Source: Neoroseomonas terrae
Lineage (GTDB): Bacteria; Pseudomonadota; Alphaproteobacteria; Acetobacterales; Acetobacteraceae
Direction: 5' to 3'
NCBI RefSeq assembly: GCF_018129025.1
Contig: NZ_JAAEDI010000005.1
Coordinates: 62,001 to 126,000, forward strand
DNA length: 64,000 bases
Shown one piece after another: positions 15,614-24,363 of the stretch (positions within the stretch are counted from its first letter, which is position 1; the number at the start of each line of letters is the position of its first letter). The notes under the pieces are model-generated. The model did not search any database, had not been told where the DNA came from, and saw nothing but the letters and a program-made list of their open reading frames with translations. The position numbers and the translations under genes were made by a program.

Positions 15614-16507
15614 CTATAGCGCGTTCAGCGGCACCTTCAGGAACACGCGCCCATCCGGGCGGGCCGCCGGCAGGGCGCCCGCGCGCATGTTCACCTGCAG
15701 TGATGGCAGGATCAGCTTCGGCACGTCGAGCGTCCGGTCGCGAGCCTCGCGGGTCGCCACGAACTCGTCCTCGGTGATGCCGTCCCTGACATGGATGTTG
15801 TGGGCGCGCTGCTCGGCGACGGTCGACTCCCAGCGTATGGCCCGGCCGTTGGGCCCGTAGTCATGACACATGAACAGCCGCGTCTCCGGCGGCAGGCCCA
15901 GCACTCGGCGGATGGACCGGTACAGGGTGCGGGCATCCCCGCCACGGAAGTCGGCGCGCGCGCTGCCGCCATCGGGCATGAAAAGCGTGTCGCCCACGAA
16001 GGCAGCGTCGCCGATGACGTGCGTCATGCACGCCGGCGTATGGCCGGGCGTGTACAGCGCGCGGGCCGTGAGCCCACCGATGGAGTAGGTGTCGCCATCC
16101 CTGAACAGCCGGTCGAACTGGCTGCCGTCGCGACGGAAGTCGGGCCCTTCGTCGAACACGTCGCCGAAGATCTCCTGCACCACGGTGATCTTCTCGCCGA
16201 TGCCGATGCGGCCGCCGAGGCGATCCTGGATGTAGGGCGCGGCGGACAGATGGTCGGCGTGCACATGCGTCTCGATCAGCCATTCGAGGCGCAGGCCGCG
16301 CGCCGCGATGTGGTCGATGATCGCATCGGCGGAGCCGTGCGCGATCCGCCCGGCTGCGTAGTCGAGGTCCGTCACGGGATCGATCACCGCGCAGCAATCC
16401 GAGCCGGGGTCCCGGACGACGTAGCTGATCGTGTTGGTCGCTTCGTGAAAGAAGCCCGTCACCTCCGGTGTCGCCGCGGCTCCGGCAGGATGGCGGCTGG
16501 CTGTCAT
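15614..16507 (-). CDS. MBL-fold metallo-hydrolase, persulfide-dioxygenase type
   Basis: A 297-residue metallo-beta-lactamase-fold protein of the ETHE1/Blh group. Metal ligands are visible: THVHADHLS (H-x-H-x-D-H), TPGHTPACMTHVI, the Asp in FVGDTLFMPDGG, and the last His in LFMCHDY. Relatives oxidise glutathione persulfide or hydrolyse thioesters in sulfide metabolism. A persulfide dioxygenase role is a reasonable inference but not proved. The ATG at 16507 begins MTASRHPAGA; the same frame stays open far upstream, across the opposing cioA gene, which is an artefact. It is divergent from cioA with about 180 bases between starts, so joint control by respiratory inhibitors such as sulfide is conceivable. 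Confidence 0.88.
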   Translation of the reverse strand: MTASRHPAGAAATPEVTGFFHEATNTISYVVRDPGSDCCAVIDPVTDLDYAAGRIAHGSADAIIDHIAARGLRLEWLIETHVHADHLSAAPYIQDRLGGRIGIGEKITVVQEIFGDVFDEGPDFRRDGSQFDRLFRDGDTYSIGGLTARALYTPGHTPACMTHVIGDAAFVGDTLFMPDGGSARADFRGGDARTLYRSIRRVLGLPPETRLFMCHDYGPNGRAIRWESTVAEQRAHNIHVRDGITEDEFVATREARDRTLDVPKLILPSLQVNMRAGALPAARPDGRVFLKVPLNAL

Positions 16508-16690
16508 CGGGCGTTCCTCCACGGCATCCGCCGGCGGATGCGGCCCGGGCGGTTGCCACGGCAACGGCGAACGTCGCCGCACGGTTGCCCTCCACCGCGC
16601 AGCGGTGGGCCCGGCGAGGCACGCTCTTGATTTGACCCGCCGCCCGCAATGCCCTTCAAACGGCCCGAACGCCGCTTGCGAGGTCAGCTC

Positions 16691-18112
16691 ATGGACGCCT
16701 TCGACGCCCTCACCCTGGCGCGGCTCCAATTCGCATTCACGGTCAGCGCGCACATCATCTTCCCCTCCTTCTCGATCGGCTTGGCGAGTTACCTCGCGGT
16801 GCTGAACGGGCTGGGGCTGTGGACAGGGCGGCAGGTCTTCTTCGATCTGTTCAACTACTGGAAGAAGATCTTCGCCGTGACCTTCGGCATGGGCGTCGTC
16901 TCCGGCATCGTGATGAGCTACCAGTTCGGCACCAACTGGTCGGTCTTCTCGGACAAGGCCGGGCCGGTGATCGGCCCGCTGATGGGCTACGAGGTACTGT
17001 CGGCCTTCTTCCTCGAGGCCGGCTTCCTCGGCGTGATGCTGTTCGGACGCGAGCGGGTCGGGCCGAAGCTGCATTTCGTCGCGACGCTGATGGTCGCGCT
17101 CGGCACCTTCATGTCGGCCTTCTGGATCCTGTCGGTTAACAGCTGGATGCAGACGCCGGCGGGCCACGGCATGAACGAGGCCGGGCAGTTCATCGTGCTC
17201 GACTGGTGGGCGGTGATCTTCAACCCGTCCTTCCCCTATCGGCTCGTGCACATGGTGCTCGCCGCCTATCTCACCACGGCCTTCGTCGTCGGCGCTGTCG
17301 GGGCGCTGCATTTGCTGCGCGACCGCAGGAACGAGGCGACGCGCATCATGTTCTCGATGGCGATGTGGATGGCTGCGATCGTCGCGCCCATCCAGATGTT
17401 CGCCGGCGACCAGCACGGGCTGAACACGCTGGAACACCAGCCAGCCAAGATCGCCGCCATCGAAGGCCATTTCGAGACGGTGTCCGGCGCCGGGCTGATC
17501 CTGTTCGGCATCCCGGACGCCGCGAATTCCCGCATCGATTACCGGGTCGAGATCCCGTATCTCGGCTCGCTCATCCTGACCCATTCGCTGGACGGCACCA
17601 TCCGCGGCCTGAACACTTGGCCGCCCGAGGACCGCCCGCCCGTCGGCATCATCTTCTGGAGCTTCCGGATCATGGTGGGGATCGGGATCCTGATGTTCCT
17701 GCTCGGCATGTGGAGCCTGTGGCTGCGCTGGCGCGGCCGGCTCTACGATTCGACGCTGCAGCACAAGGCCGCGCTGCTGATGGGACCATCCGGCTTCGCG
17801 GCGGTGCTCGCCGGCTGGGTCACCACCGAGGTCGGGCGCCAGCCCTGGACGGTCTACGGCCTGCTGCGCACGGCGGATTCCGTCTCGCCGCTCGACGCCG
17901 CGGCGGTCGGCACCTCGCTGATCGCCTTCATCGTCGTCTATTTCGCGATGTTCGGGTCCGGCACCTTCTACATCCTGCGGCTGATGAACAAGGCGCCGGA
18001 ACGTGGCGAGCATGGCCTGCCGCCCGACGAGCCGATCCGCGCGGGCGGCATCGTCCCGGCCCCGGTGATGGAGAACGCCCCCTCGGCCAGCGAACAGGGA
18101 AGCAAGCCATGA
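16691..18112 (+). CDS. cioA: Cyanide-insensitive quinol oxidase subunit I
   Basis: A 473-residue bd-type oxidase subunit I, with about nine membrane segments, that oxidises ubiquinol and reduces oxygen to water without pumping protons. The N-terminal haem-ligand His lies in FTVSAHIIFPSFSIG. GRQPWTVYGLLRT is the conserved quinol oxidase motif near the C-terminus. The Q-loop is short, which marks the Cio branch rather than E. coli-type CydA. The ATG at 16691 (MDAFDALTLARLQFAF) has GAGG eight bases before it; the in-frame ATG at 16649 lacks this. cioB overlaps its stop (ATGA). Confidence 0.95.
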   Translation: MDAFDALTLARLQFAFTVSAHIIFPSFSIGLASYLAVLNGLGLWTGRQVFFDLFNYWKKIFAVTFGMGVVSGIVMSYQFGTNWSVFSDKAGPVIGPLMGYEVLSAFFLEAGFLGVMLFGRERVGPKLHFVATLMVALGTFMSAFWILSVNSWMQTPAGHGMNEAGQFIVLDWWAVIFNPSFPYRLVHMVLAAYLTTAFVVGAVGALHLLRDRRNEATRIMFSMAMWMAAIVAPIQMFAGDQHGLNTLEHQPAKIAAIEGHFETVSGAGLILFGIPDAANSRIDYRVEIPYLGSLILTHSLDGTIRGLNTWPPEDRPPVGIIFWSFRIMVGIGILMFLLGMWSLWLRWRGRLYDSTLQHKAALLMGPSGFAAVLAGWVTTEVGRQPWTVYGLLRTADSVSPLDAAAVGTSLIAFIVVYFAMFGSGTFYILRLMNKAPERGEHGLPPDEPIRAGGIVPAPVMENAPSASEQGSKP

Positions 18113-19113
18113 CGCTCGACCTTCCGATGATCTGGGCGGCGCTGATCGCCTTCGCGGTGCTGGCTTATGTGGTGCTCGACGGCTTCGACCTCGGCGTCGG
18201 CATCCTGTTTCCCTTCATGCGCAAGGAGGCCGAACGCGACGAGGCGATGAACTCCGTCGCGCCGGTCTGGGACGGCAACGAAACCTGGCTGGTGCTGGGC
18301 GGCGGCGGGCTGCTGGCCGTCTTCCCGCTGGCCTACTCCATCATCATGTCGGCGCTCTACGCGCCGATCATCGTCATGCTGCTGGCGCTGGTGTTTCGCG
18401 GCGTCGCGTTCGAATTCCGCTGGCGGACGAAGCGCGGCCAGTTCCTGTGGGACTGGGCCTTCGCGTTCGGCTCGACCATGGCGGGCTTCGCGCAGGGGGT
18501 CGCCCTCGGCGCGCTCGTGCAGGGCATCCCGGTCGCCAACCGCGCCTATGCCGGCGGCTGGTGGGACTGGCTGACGCCTTTCAGCCTGCTGACCGGCGTC
18601 GCGCTGGTGATCGGCTATGCGCTGCTTGGCGCCACCTGGCTGATCTACAAGGCCGAGGGTGAGGTGCAACGCCGCGCCTACGCGATCGCCTTCCTGGCGG
18701 CGCCGGCGACGCTGCTGCTGATCGGCGCCGTCAGCCTGTGGACGCCGTTTCTCAGCCCGGTCTACGCGGACCGCTGGTTCGCTTGGCCGCAGGTCGCGCT
18801 GGTCGTGCCGGTACCGCTCGCGGTGCTCGGCATGGGGCTGCTGCTGATGCTGAGCCTGCAGGCTCGGCGGGAGGCCGCCCCCTTCCTCGCCTCGCTCGGG
18901 CTGTTCGTGCTGTGCTTCGTCGGGCTGGGGATCAGCTTCTTCCCCTACATGGTGCCCCATTCCGTCACCATCCGGGACGCCGCCGCGCCGGACAACAGCC
19001 TGGCGTTCCTGCTGGTCGGCGCGGCGGTGCTGGTACCGATGATCCTGGCCTACACGGCCTACGCCTACTGGGTATTCAGGGGGAAGGTGAACGCGTCAGG
19101 GGGTTACCACTGA
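18109..19113 (+). CDS. cioB: Cyanide-insensitive quinol oxidase subunit II
   Basis: A 334-residue subunit II with about eight membrane segments. It begins MTLDLPMIWAALIAFAVLAY and has the family hallmark DGFDLGVGILFPF and WDGNETWLVLGGGGLLAVFP. It stabilises the haem-bearing subunit I and contributes to quinol binding. The start overlaps the cioA stop by four bases, and the DUF2474 microprotein start overlaps its stop, so all three are one translational unit. Confidence 0.96.
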   Translation: MTLDLPMIWAALIAFAVLAYVVLDGFDLGVGILFPFMRKEAERDEAMNSVAPVWDGNETWLVLGGGGLLAVFPLAYSIIMSALYAPIIVMLLALVFRGVAFEFRWRTKRGQFLWDWAFAFGSTMAGFAQGVALGALVQGIPVANRAYAGGWWDWLTPFSLLTGVALVIGYALLGATWLIYKAEGEVQRRAYAIAFLAAPATLLLIGAVSLWTPFLSPVYADRWFAWPQVALVVPVPLAVLGMGLLLMLSLQARREAAPFLASLGLFVLCFVGLGISFFPYMVPHSVTIRDAAAPDNSLAFLLVGAAVLVPMILAYTAYAYWVFRGKVNASGGYH

Positions 19114-19226
19114 TGCCCGGCACCAAGCCGCTGGCGGCACGGATCGGCTGGTTCGTGCTGATCTGGGCGGCGAGCGTGCTGGCGCTGGGCGTGGTGGGGT
19201 TGCTGATCAAGGTGATGCTGCGGTGA
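19113..19226 (+). CDS. DUF2474 microprotein, CydX-like oxidase subunit
   Basis: A 37-residue protein with one membrane segment (GWFVLIWAASVLALGVVGLL) and basic ends. It matches the DUF2474 class found directly after cioB in many proteobacteria. By position and topology it is the counterpart of CydX/CydS, tiny subunits needed for bd oxidase assembly. The ATG shares a base with the cioB stop (TGATG). It is too short for most gene finders. Role in the complex is inferred from position. Confidence 0.82.
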   Translation: MPGTKPLAARIGWFVLIWAASVLALGVVGLLIKVMLR

Positions 19227-19235
19227 TTGGGGGGC

Positions 19236-19300
19236 CCCGGAGAAGGGCTTTGCCCATCTCCGGACCTCATCCCACCAAAGGCCGAAGGGCCTTTGGAAAC
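19236..19300 (-). repeat. Double-hairpin intergenic repeat, copy 5
   Basis: Reverse copy ten bases after the DUF2474 stop. The GC hairpin is 19238-19264, arms CCGGAGAAGGGC and GCCCATCTCCGG (one A-A mismatch). The second hairpin is 19276-19297 (CCAAAGGCC / GGCCTTTGG). It is paired head-to-head with copy 6 across about 125 bases. Confidence 0.87.
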
Positions 19301-19414
19301 CGATACGTGTTGGGCAGGGCCGATGATCTGCTCGCGTCGCACGCGCCGCCAGGAATCCCGGCTACGGTGCTCAGGCCACGTTTCCCATCCGGGCTCCACA
19401 GCGGCGCTCGGCGC

Positions 19415-19490
19415 CAGGTCGAGGTGTCCAGAGGCCTTTCGGCCTTTGGCGGGGTGAGGTTTGGAGAGGGGGCAGCGCCCCTCTCCAACT
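19415..19490 (+). repeat. Double-hairpin intergenic repeat, copy 6
   Basis: Forward copy ending three bases before the stop of the lipoprotein gene at 19493. Hairpin 1 is 19428-19449 (CCAGAGGCC / GGCCTTTGG, one A-G to T-C variation giving a weaker pair). Hairpin 2 is 19461-19488 (TTGGAGAGGGG / CCCCTCTCCAA). Together with copy 5 it forms an inverted unit between two convergent genes. Confidence 0.87.
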
Positions 19491-19492
19491 CG

Positions 19493-19957
19493 TCACCGCC
19501 CCGTCATCTCGATCAGCAGCTCGTCGCGTCCCAAGCTCAGCACCACACCCATCTGCGTGCCTCGCAAGTGCATGATCACCCCGGCGGCGTTCTGCAGCCA
19601 CAGCTCGTCCGTGCGGCGCGTGTCGAGGCCCCGATCGCCCGTTCCCTGCGTGTAGATCCCCGCGAAATCCTCGATGCGCGTCAGCCCGTAGACGTCGCCG
19701 CTGGCCTGGATGCGCGCCGCACCGCCCGGGCCGACCACTGTGCCGGCCATGCGGAATGGGTAGGACCGGCCGCGGAAGCTCAGCGTCCCGTTCCCCGCCC
19801 CGGCGCCGGCGATGAACTCCTCCGCAAGGGTGACGGTGCCGACCGGCCGACGACCGGCGATGCTGCGTTCGGTGGGAACAGGAGGCACGGCGGAGCAGCC
19901 AGCCAGGGCGGACAGGCCGCCGAAGGCGGCGGCCGAGCAGAACGCGCGACGATGCAT
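19493..19957 (-). CDS. Uncharacterised lipoprotein
   Basis: A 154-residue predicted outer- or inner-membrane lipoprotein. The start MHRRAFCSAAAFGGLSALAGC has twin arginines and a lipobox (LSALAGC) with the acylated Cys at about residue 21. The mature part is beta-rich (GNGTLSFRGRSYPFRMAGTV, GDVYGLTRIEDFAGIYTQG, ELWLQNAAGVIMHLRG), typical of small periplasmic beta proteins of unknown function. I do not recognise a named family with certainty. The ATG at 19957 is chosen because it begins the signal peptide; the same frame runs further upstream. It lies downstream of hmuV on the same strand with a gap of about 55 bases. Confidence 0.7.
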   Translation of the reverse strand: MHRRAFCSAAAFGGLSALAGCSAVPPVPTERSIAGRRPVGTVTLAEEFIAGAGAGNGTLSFRGRSYPFRMAGTVVGPGGAARIQASGDVYGLTRIEDFAGIYTQGTGDRGLDTRRTDELWLQNAAGVIMHLRGTQMGVVLSLGRDELLIEMTGR

Positions 19958-20012
19958 GGACGGTGACCCGATCAGGATTGTCGCCGCAGACTCACGCTGT
20001 TTCATGCGTCGG

Positions 20013-20789
20013 TCAACGCCCGCCCGCGGCGAAGTCCGGCAGTAGTCCGCCGCCGGCGACCATGCGGAAAGGCAGCCCATAAGCCCGCTGCAGCAGCGTC
20101 GGATCGAGCGCCTCCGCCACGCCGCCACAGGCGGCGAGCCGCCCGTCGATCAGCATGGCCACACGGTCCGCGACGAAATCAGCCTCGTTGAGGTCGTGCA
20201 GCACCGCGAGCACCGCGGTGCCCTGCCGCGCCAGGCGCCGCAGCAGGCGCAGCAATTGTCCGCGATGCCCGGCATCGAGGCTCGCTGTGGGTTCGTCCAG
20301 CAGCAGCGCCGCGGGTGCCGCCGCGCCATCGAGCTGCGCGAGGGCCCGCGCCACCTGCACGCGCTGCCGTTCCCCGCCAGAAAGCGTGGCGTAGGCACGC
20401 TCGGCGAGATGCGCCACGCCGGCCTGTTCCATCGCCAGTGTCACCGCGGCCTCGTCACGGGCCATCTGCGCCGTCGCATGCCAGGGCAGCCGGCCGAGCG
20501 CGATCACCTCCGCCGCGCGCATCGGAAAGCCCAGCGCGACGTGCTGGCTGACCACTGCGCGCCGGCGGGCAAGGTCGATCGGCCGCCAGTCGCGCAGCGC
20601 CCGTCCTTCCACGCGGACCTGTCCTGCCGCGACCGCCAGGTCACCGGCCAGGGCGCGCAGCAACGTGGACTTGCCCGCCCCGTTCGGGCCAACCACGGCG
20701 AGAACCTCGCCGGGGTTCAGCGTCAGCGACACATCCGCGAGCAGCGCCCGCCCGCCGGCGCGCACGGTGACGGAATCGGCGCCAATCAT
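20013..20789 (-). CDS. hmuV: Haem ABC transporter ATPase
   Basis: A 258-residue ABC ATPase energising haem import from the periplasm. Walker A is VGPNGAGKSTLL, the signature is TLSGGERQRVQVARALAQ, Walker B is ALLLDEPTASLD, and the H-loop is AVLHDLNEADF. The ATG at 20789 overlaps the hmuU stop (ATGA). It is the last gene of hemP-hmuSTUV. Confidence 0.94.
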   Translation of the reverse strand: MIGADSVTVRAGGRALLADVSLTLNPGEVLAVVGPNGAGKSTLLRALAGDLAVAAGQVRVEGRALRDWRPIDLARRRAVVSQHVALGFPMRAAEVIALGRLPWHATAQMARDEAAVTLAMEQAGVAHLAERAYATLSGGERQRVQVARALAQLDGAAAPAALLLDEPTASLDAGHRGQLLRLLRRLARQGTAVLAVLHDLNEADFVADRVAMLIDGRLAACGGVAEALDPTLLQRAYGLPFRMVAGGGLLPDFAAGGR

Positions 20790-21856
20790 GCGCCCATCCC
20801 CCGTCGGCGCAGCAGCCACAGGAAGAACGGCGCGCCGAGCAGGGCGGTGACGACGCCGACGGGCAACTCGGCCGGCGCGGCCAGGCTGCGCGCCAGCAGA
20901 TCCGCCAGTACCAGCAGCGTGCCGCCCAGGAGCGCCGCCCCGGGCAGCACCAGCCGGTGATCCGCCCCGAACCCCAGCCGCACGAGATGCGGCACCACCA
21001 GCCCGACGAAACCGATCAGCCCGGTGAAGGCGACCCCCGCCGCCACCGCCACCGCGGCGAGCGTCAGGGCGAGGCGCTTCACGGACTCGACACGCACGCC
21101 GAGATGGAAGGCCTCCGCCTCCCCCAGCAGCAGGGCGTTGAACGGGCGGGCCAGCGCGCAGAGCGCGAGGGTGGGCAGCCCGACCAGCACCGCGACGACG
21201 GGCAGATGTGCCCAGCGCGACCCGGCGAGGCTGCCGAGCGTCCAGAAGGTGATGTCCCGCACCTGACGGTCATCGGCCATGAAGATCATCACGCCGGTCA
21301 GCGCACCGGCGAGCGCATTCACCGCGACACCCGCGAGCAGCAGTGTCGCCACCCCGGCCACGCCCTGCACGGTGCCCAGCCGCGCCATCATCAGCGTGGC
21401 GAGCAGCCCGCCGACGAACGCCGCGACCGGCAGCAGCCACAACCCCATCACGCCGGCAGCGGCGCCGAAGATGCTGGAGCCGAGCACGATCGCCGTGACC
21501 GCAGCCAGGGCCGCGCCGCCGGACACGCCGATCAGCCCGGGATCGGCGAGCGGGTTGCGGAACAGCCCCTGCATCGCCGCGCCCGCCGCGCCGAGCCCGG
21601 CCCCGACCAGCGCCGCCATCAGCACGCGCGGCGCCCGGATCACGCCGAGCACGGCCGCGTCGCGCACATATTCCGCCGGTAGTGGCGCGATGCCGAGGAC
21701 ATCCAGCACCGTCGCGGTCAGGCCGCCCATCGTGACCGGCGCTGGGCCAAGCAGCACGCCTGCCAGCATGGCAGCGGCCAGCAGCGCCGCGCCGAGCGGC
21801 AGCATGGCCACGCGGCCCCGCGCGCGGGGGGAGGCAGTCGCCAGGGCGAGGCTCAC
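20786..21856 (-). CDS. hmuU: Haem ABC transporter permease
   Basis: A 356-residue FecCD-family permease with about nine to ten membrane segments. Family motifs include RAPRVLMAALVGAGLGAAGA, MQGLFRNPLADPGLIGVSGG (the ATPase coupling region), and GFVGLVVPHLVRLGFGADHR. The GTG start at 21856 overlaps the hmuT stop (GTGA). It forms the membrane channel with HmuV and receives haem from HmuT. Confidence 0.94.
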   Translation of the reverse strand: MSLALATASPRARGRVAMLPLGAALLAAAMLAGVLLGPAPVTMGGLTATVLDVLGIAPLPAEYVRDAAVLGVIRAPRVLMAALVGAGLGAAGAAMQGLFRNPLADPGLIGVSGGAALAAVTAIVLGSSIFGAAAGVMGLWLLPVAAFVGGLLATLMMARLGTVQGVAGVATLLLAGVAVNALAGALTGVMIFMADDRQVRDITFWTLGSLAGSRWAHLPVVAVLVGLPTLALCALARPFNALLLGEAEAFHLGVRVESVKRLALTLAAVAVAAGVAFTGLIGFVGLVVPHLVRLGFGADHRLVLPGAALLGGTLLVLADLLARSLAAPAELPVGVVTALLGAPFFLWLLRRRGMGA

Positions 21857-22722
21857 GTCCAGGCACGCGCCGGCAGCGCGGGCAGCGGCGCGCCGGGATG
21901 CAGCAGCATGGCCAGGTCCCGCCGCGCATGCGCAGCGCGCGGCCCGAAGCTGAGCACGTAGGACCCGTCGATCGCCAGCACGCGCCGCGTCCGGACCACG
22001 GGCGTCACGGCCAGCGCCGGCACGGCGAGCAGCGCGTCGATGCCGCCGATCTCCTGCAGGACATGGTCCATGATCACGACCGCCTCCGGCGCGATCTGCG
22101 CCGCGGCTTCCGCCGAGAGCGGGCGATAGCCGTTATAGCCGGACACCACGTTCTGCGCCCCGCCGGCGGCGAGCATCGCAGCCGCCAGCGTTCCGGCGCC
22201 CGAGACGAGCGGCGCCCCGCGCGACGCGGACAGGACGAAGATCGTCCGCACCGGCCGCAGCGCCGCGATCGGCGCATCGAGCGATTGCCAGTCCGCCAGC
22301 ACGGTGTCGGCGACCGGCCTGCCATCCACCTCCAGCGCATCGGCGACGGCGCGGATCTTGGCGGCGATGCCGTCGCCGGTCGGCACCTCGGGAATGGATC
22401 GGATCGGCGCGCCGGCCGCGCGCAGCACAGCGAGCGCCTGCGCCGGCCCCGCATCTGCCGAAAGCAGCATCATGTCGGCGTTGAGCGAGATCAGCCCCTC
22501 CGGCGCCAGGGCGCGCATGTAGCCGATCTGCGGCAGCCCGCGGACGGCCGCCGGGAAGCGGCTGGTGCTGTCAACCGCCACGACGCGATCGCCGACGCCC
22601 AGCGCGAAGACGCATTCCGTCACCGCGCCGCCGACGGCCACGATGCGATGCGGCGTCTCGGCGCGCGCCGGCGCGGCCAGCACGGCCGCGCCGCCGGCGA
22701 GCAGGACCCGGCGGCCGATCAT
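21853..22722 (-). CDS. hmuT: Periplasmic haem-binding protein
   Basis: A 289-residue substrate-binding protein of the haem/cobalamin class. The signal peptide is MIGRRVLLAGGAAVLAAPARA. The two-lobed fold shows RIVAVGGAVTECVFALGVGD, VVAVDSTSRFP, and GAQNVVSGYNGYRPLSAEA in the second lobe, with conserved Tyr residues that commonly bind haem iron in HmuT proteins. The same frame is open upstream through hmuS, which is an artefact. The ATG at 22722 overlaps the hmuS stop (ATGA). Confidence 0.93.
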   Translation of the reverse strand: MIGRRVLLAGGAAVLAAPARAETPHRIVAVGGAVTECVFALGVGDRVVAVDSTSRFPAAVRGLPQIGYMRALAPEGLISLNADMMLLSADAGPAQALAVLRAAGAPIRSIPEVPTGDGIAAKIRAVADALEVDGRPVADTVLADWQSLDAPIAALRPVRTIFVLSASRGAPLVSGAGTLAAAMLAAGGAQNVVSGYNGYRPLSAEAAAQIAPEAVVIMDHVLQEIGGIDALLAVPALAVTPVVRTRRVLAIDGSYVLSFGPRAAHARRDLAMLLHPGAPLPALPARAWT

Positions 22723-23756
22723 GCCGCGCTCTCTGCCAGGAAGGCGTGGCGTTCGGCGACGGTCGAGGCGATGGCGCGCCAGTCCTCGCGCTCCGCCTGT
22801 CCCGGCTTGCGGGCACCGAACAGCAGGGCGATGACCTCGCCATCGGCGTCGAGCAGCTCGATCGAGGTCACCGCGCCATCCGCCGTCGGCTTCACGACGC
22901 GCCAGGCGGCCGCGACGCCGGCCTCGCGCAGATGCAGGTTGAAGTCCGAGTCGAGCACATTGAACCAGCCTGGTATGTCGAGCAGCCGGTCCACCGTGCC
23001 GGTATGGATCTGGATGGCCGAGCGGTTGCCCACGAAGACCATGACGGGCACCGCCTGCGCCGAGGCGAGGCGCAGCGCCTCCGAACCCGCCTGCGGGTCG
23101 AGCCGCATGGCGAGGTCCCCACCCGCCAGGCCGAATGCCTGGCGGCGCGTCGCCCGGTGGCGGCGCAGCATGGGGAAGAAGTCGTGGGTGTCGCGCAGGG
23201 CCAGCCAGTCCTCCCGCAGGGCGCGGCCGTCGACCGGGTCTTCGGCCTTCGGCGTGGCGATCGCAGGGGGGGTGGCGGGCGGCGCATCGGCCTGTTCCAC
23301 CGCGAAGCCGGCAACGATGCGCGACCAGCCGTCCCGGTCGGTCGCATCGGTCGCGTAGATCTTGTGCGCGGCGACGCCGTCCGTGTCGAAGATCTGGATC
23401 GAAGGCCGTTCCCCGCCCAGCGCATAGGCATGCGCCCATCGGCCCGGGAACAGCCGCAGGTCGATGTCGGCGCCGAGCACGAGGATGTGCCCGGGGCCGG
23501 AGGAGACCTTGTCGAAGCATCCTTTGCGCTCATGCACCGCATGCTCGTTGCGCGTCAGCGCCATGATGCGGCCGGCCTCCGGCATGGCGCCGATCAGGGC
23601 CGTCCAATCCGGGCGGAGCGGCGTGGCGGTGCCGGTCGCACCAGAGGCGACCAGCGCGGCTTCGGTAGTACCTAGGCGCTGCGCGGCGTCGCGGGCGCGG
23701 ACCGGCTTGCCGGCGTCGCGGATCAAAGCGGCGTGGCGTTCGACGAGATCGGACAT
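22719..23756 (-). CDS. hmuS: Haem-degrading/haem-trafficking protein HmuS
   Basis: A 345-residue HemS/HmuS/ChuS-type cytoplasmic protein built from two repeats (about residues 30-165 and 180-340). Repeat 1 contains ALTRNEHAVHERKGCFDKV and IDLRLFPGRWAHAYAL. Repeat 2 contains VFVGNRSAIQIHTGTVDRLL and WFNVLDSDFNLHLREA. These proteins carry imported haem and in several species open its ring to release iron. The ATG at 23756 has AAGGGGAC before it; the in-frame upstream frame to 23852 lacks such a site. It is first in the tightly overlapped hmuSTUV block and about 250 bases after hemP. Confidence 0.93.
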   Translation of the reverse strand: MSDLVERHAALIRDAGKPVRARDAAQRLGTTEAALVASGATGTATPLRPDWTALIGAMPEAGRIMALTRNEHAVHERKGCFDKVSSGPGHILVLGADIDLRLFPGRWAHAYALGGERPSIQIFDTDGVAAHKIYATDATDRDGWSRIVAGFAVEQADAPPATPPAIATPKAEDPVDGRALREDWLALRDTHDFFPMLRRHRATRRQAFGLAGGDLAMRLDPQAGSEALRLASAQAVPVMVFVGNRSAIQIHTGTVDRLLDIPGWFNVLDSDFNLHLREAGVAAAWRVVKPTADGAVTSIELLDADGEVIALLFGARKPGQAEREDWRAIASTVAERHAFLAESAA

Positions 23757-23802
23757 GGGCGTGTCCCCTTCAGTTTGCAGGACGGTGAGCGGACGCGACG
23801 GT

Positions 23803-23825
23803 CCCCGCCGCACATCGCGGCGGGG
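23803..23825 (-). promoter_or_regulatory. Perfect 9-bp hairpin between hemP and hmuS
   Basis: Arms CCCCGCCGC and GCGGCGGGG with loop ACATC. It stands about 50 bases upstream of the hmuS start and 180 bases downstream of the hemP stop. No T-run follows on the minus strand, so it is not a textbook intrinsic terminator. It may protect or attenuate the hemP-hmuS transcript, letting the small hemP message outnumber hmuSTUV. Confidence 0.35.
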
Positions 23826-24005
23826 CCGGCGGGCGTGCGCGACGGCCGGCACGGCACGATTATGATTTCGAACGATGCGGGCGGATCGCTCGGAGCCGCG
23901 CCCGACACGTCACCGCCGGACGTCCGAAGGCGTCGGCTCCGACCTCCGGCCGCCACGCTGCGGCGAGACAGGAATCGGCCAAGTGGGCGCGGCGGCGCCG
24001 GCAGA

Positions 24006-24278
24006 CTACTTCGTGAGGATGAGCTTGCCGTGCCGCGTGAGCTTGAGGCGATAGGTCTCGGTGCCATGGCGGATCGCGATCTCGCGCGAATTGCCGAGCA
24101 GCGCCCGGCTTTCGAGCACCGCGGGTTCGCGGAGGACGGGTTCGCGCGCCGGGGCCGGCGCGGGCTGCGTCGCGCCGATCACCGCGCGGCTACCCGGCCA
24201 GAGGCGGCCGTGCGCGGGGCACGCCATCCCAGATGGAGACAGGCGACGGACATCGCCGCGATGCCGACTTCGATCCAA
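24006..24278 (-). CDS. hemP: Hemin uptake protein HemP
   Basis: The C-terminal third is diagnostic of HemP: SRALLGNSREIAIRHGTETY then RLKLTRHGKLILTK at the very end. HemP is a small cytoplasmic protein of 50-90 residues required for haem or siderophore uptake; in some species it activates receptor transcription. The N-terminal half here is basic and unlike the family. The true start may be internal, for example the ATG at 24227 or a GTG at 24182. It is the first gene of the haem cluster, and a Fur-like palindrome lies 86 bases upstream of the longest start. Confidence 0.8.
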   Translation of the reverse strand: MDRSRHRGDVRRLSPSGMACPAHGRLWPGSRAVIGATQPAPAPAREPVLREPAVLESRALLGNSREIAIRHGTETYRLKLTRHGKLILTK

Positions 24279-24363
24279 CTGGCCACGGGTCGATCCCTTT
24301 CGGTGCAGGCAACGCCCGGCAGGCTGTTCCTGCGGGGCTGTCGATGCGGCGATCCTAGCTGAT

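Noticed and set aside
16508..18013. Upstream extension of the MBL-fold gene to nearly 800 residues
   Set aside because: It runs antisense through cioA with low-complexity His/Asp/Arg sequence. The family starts at the ATG at 16507.
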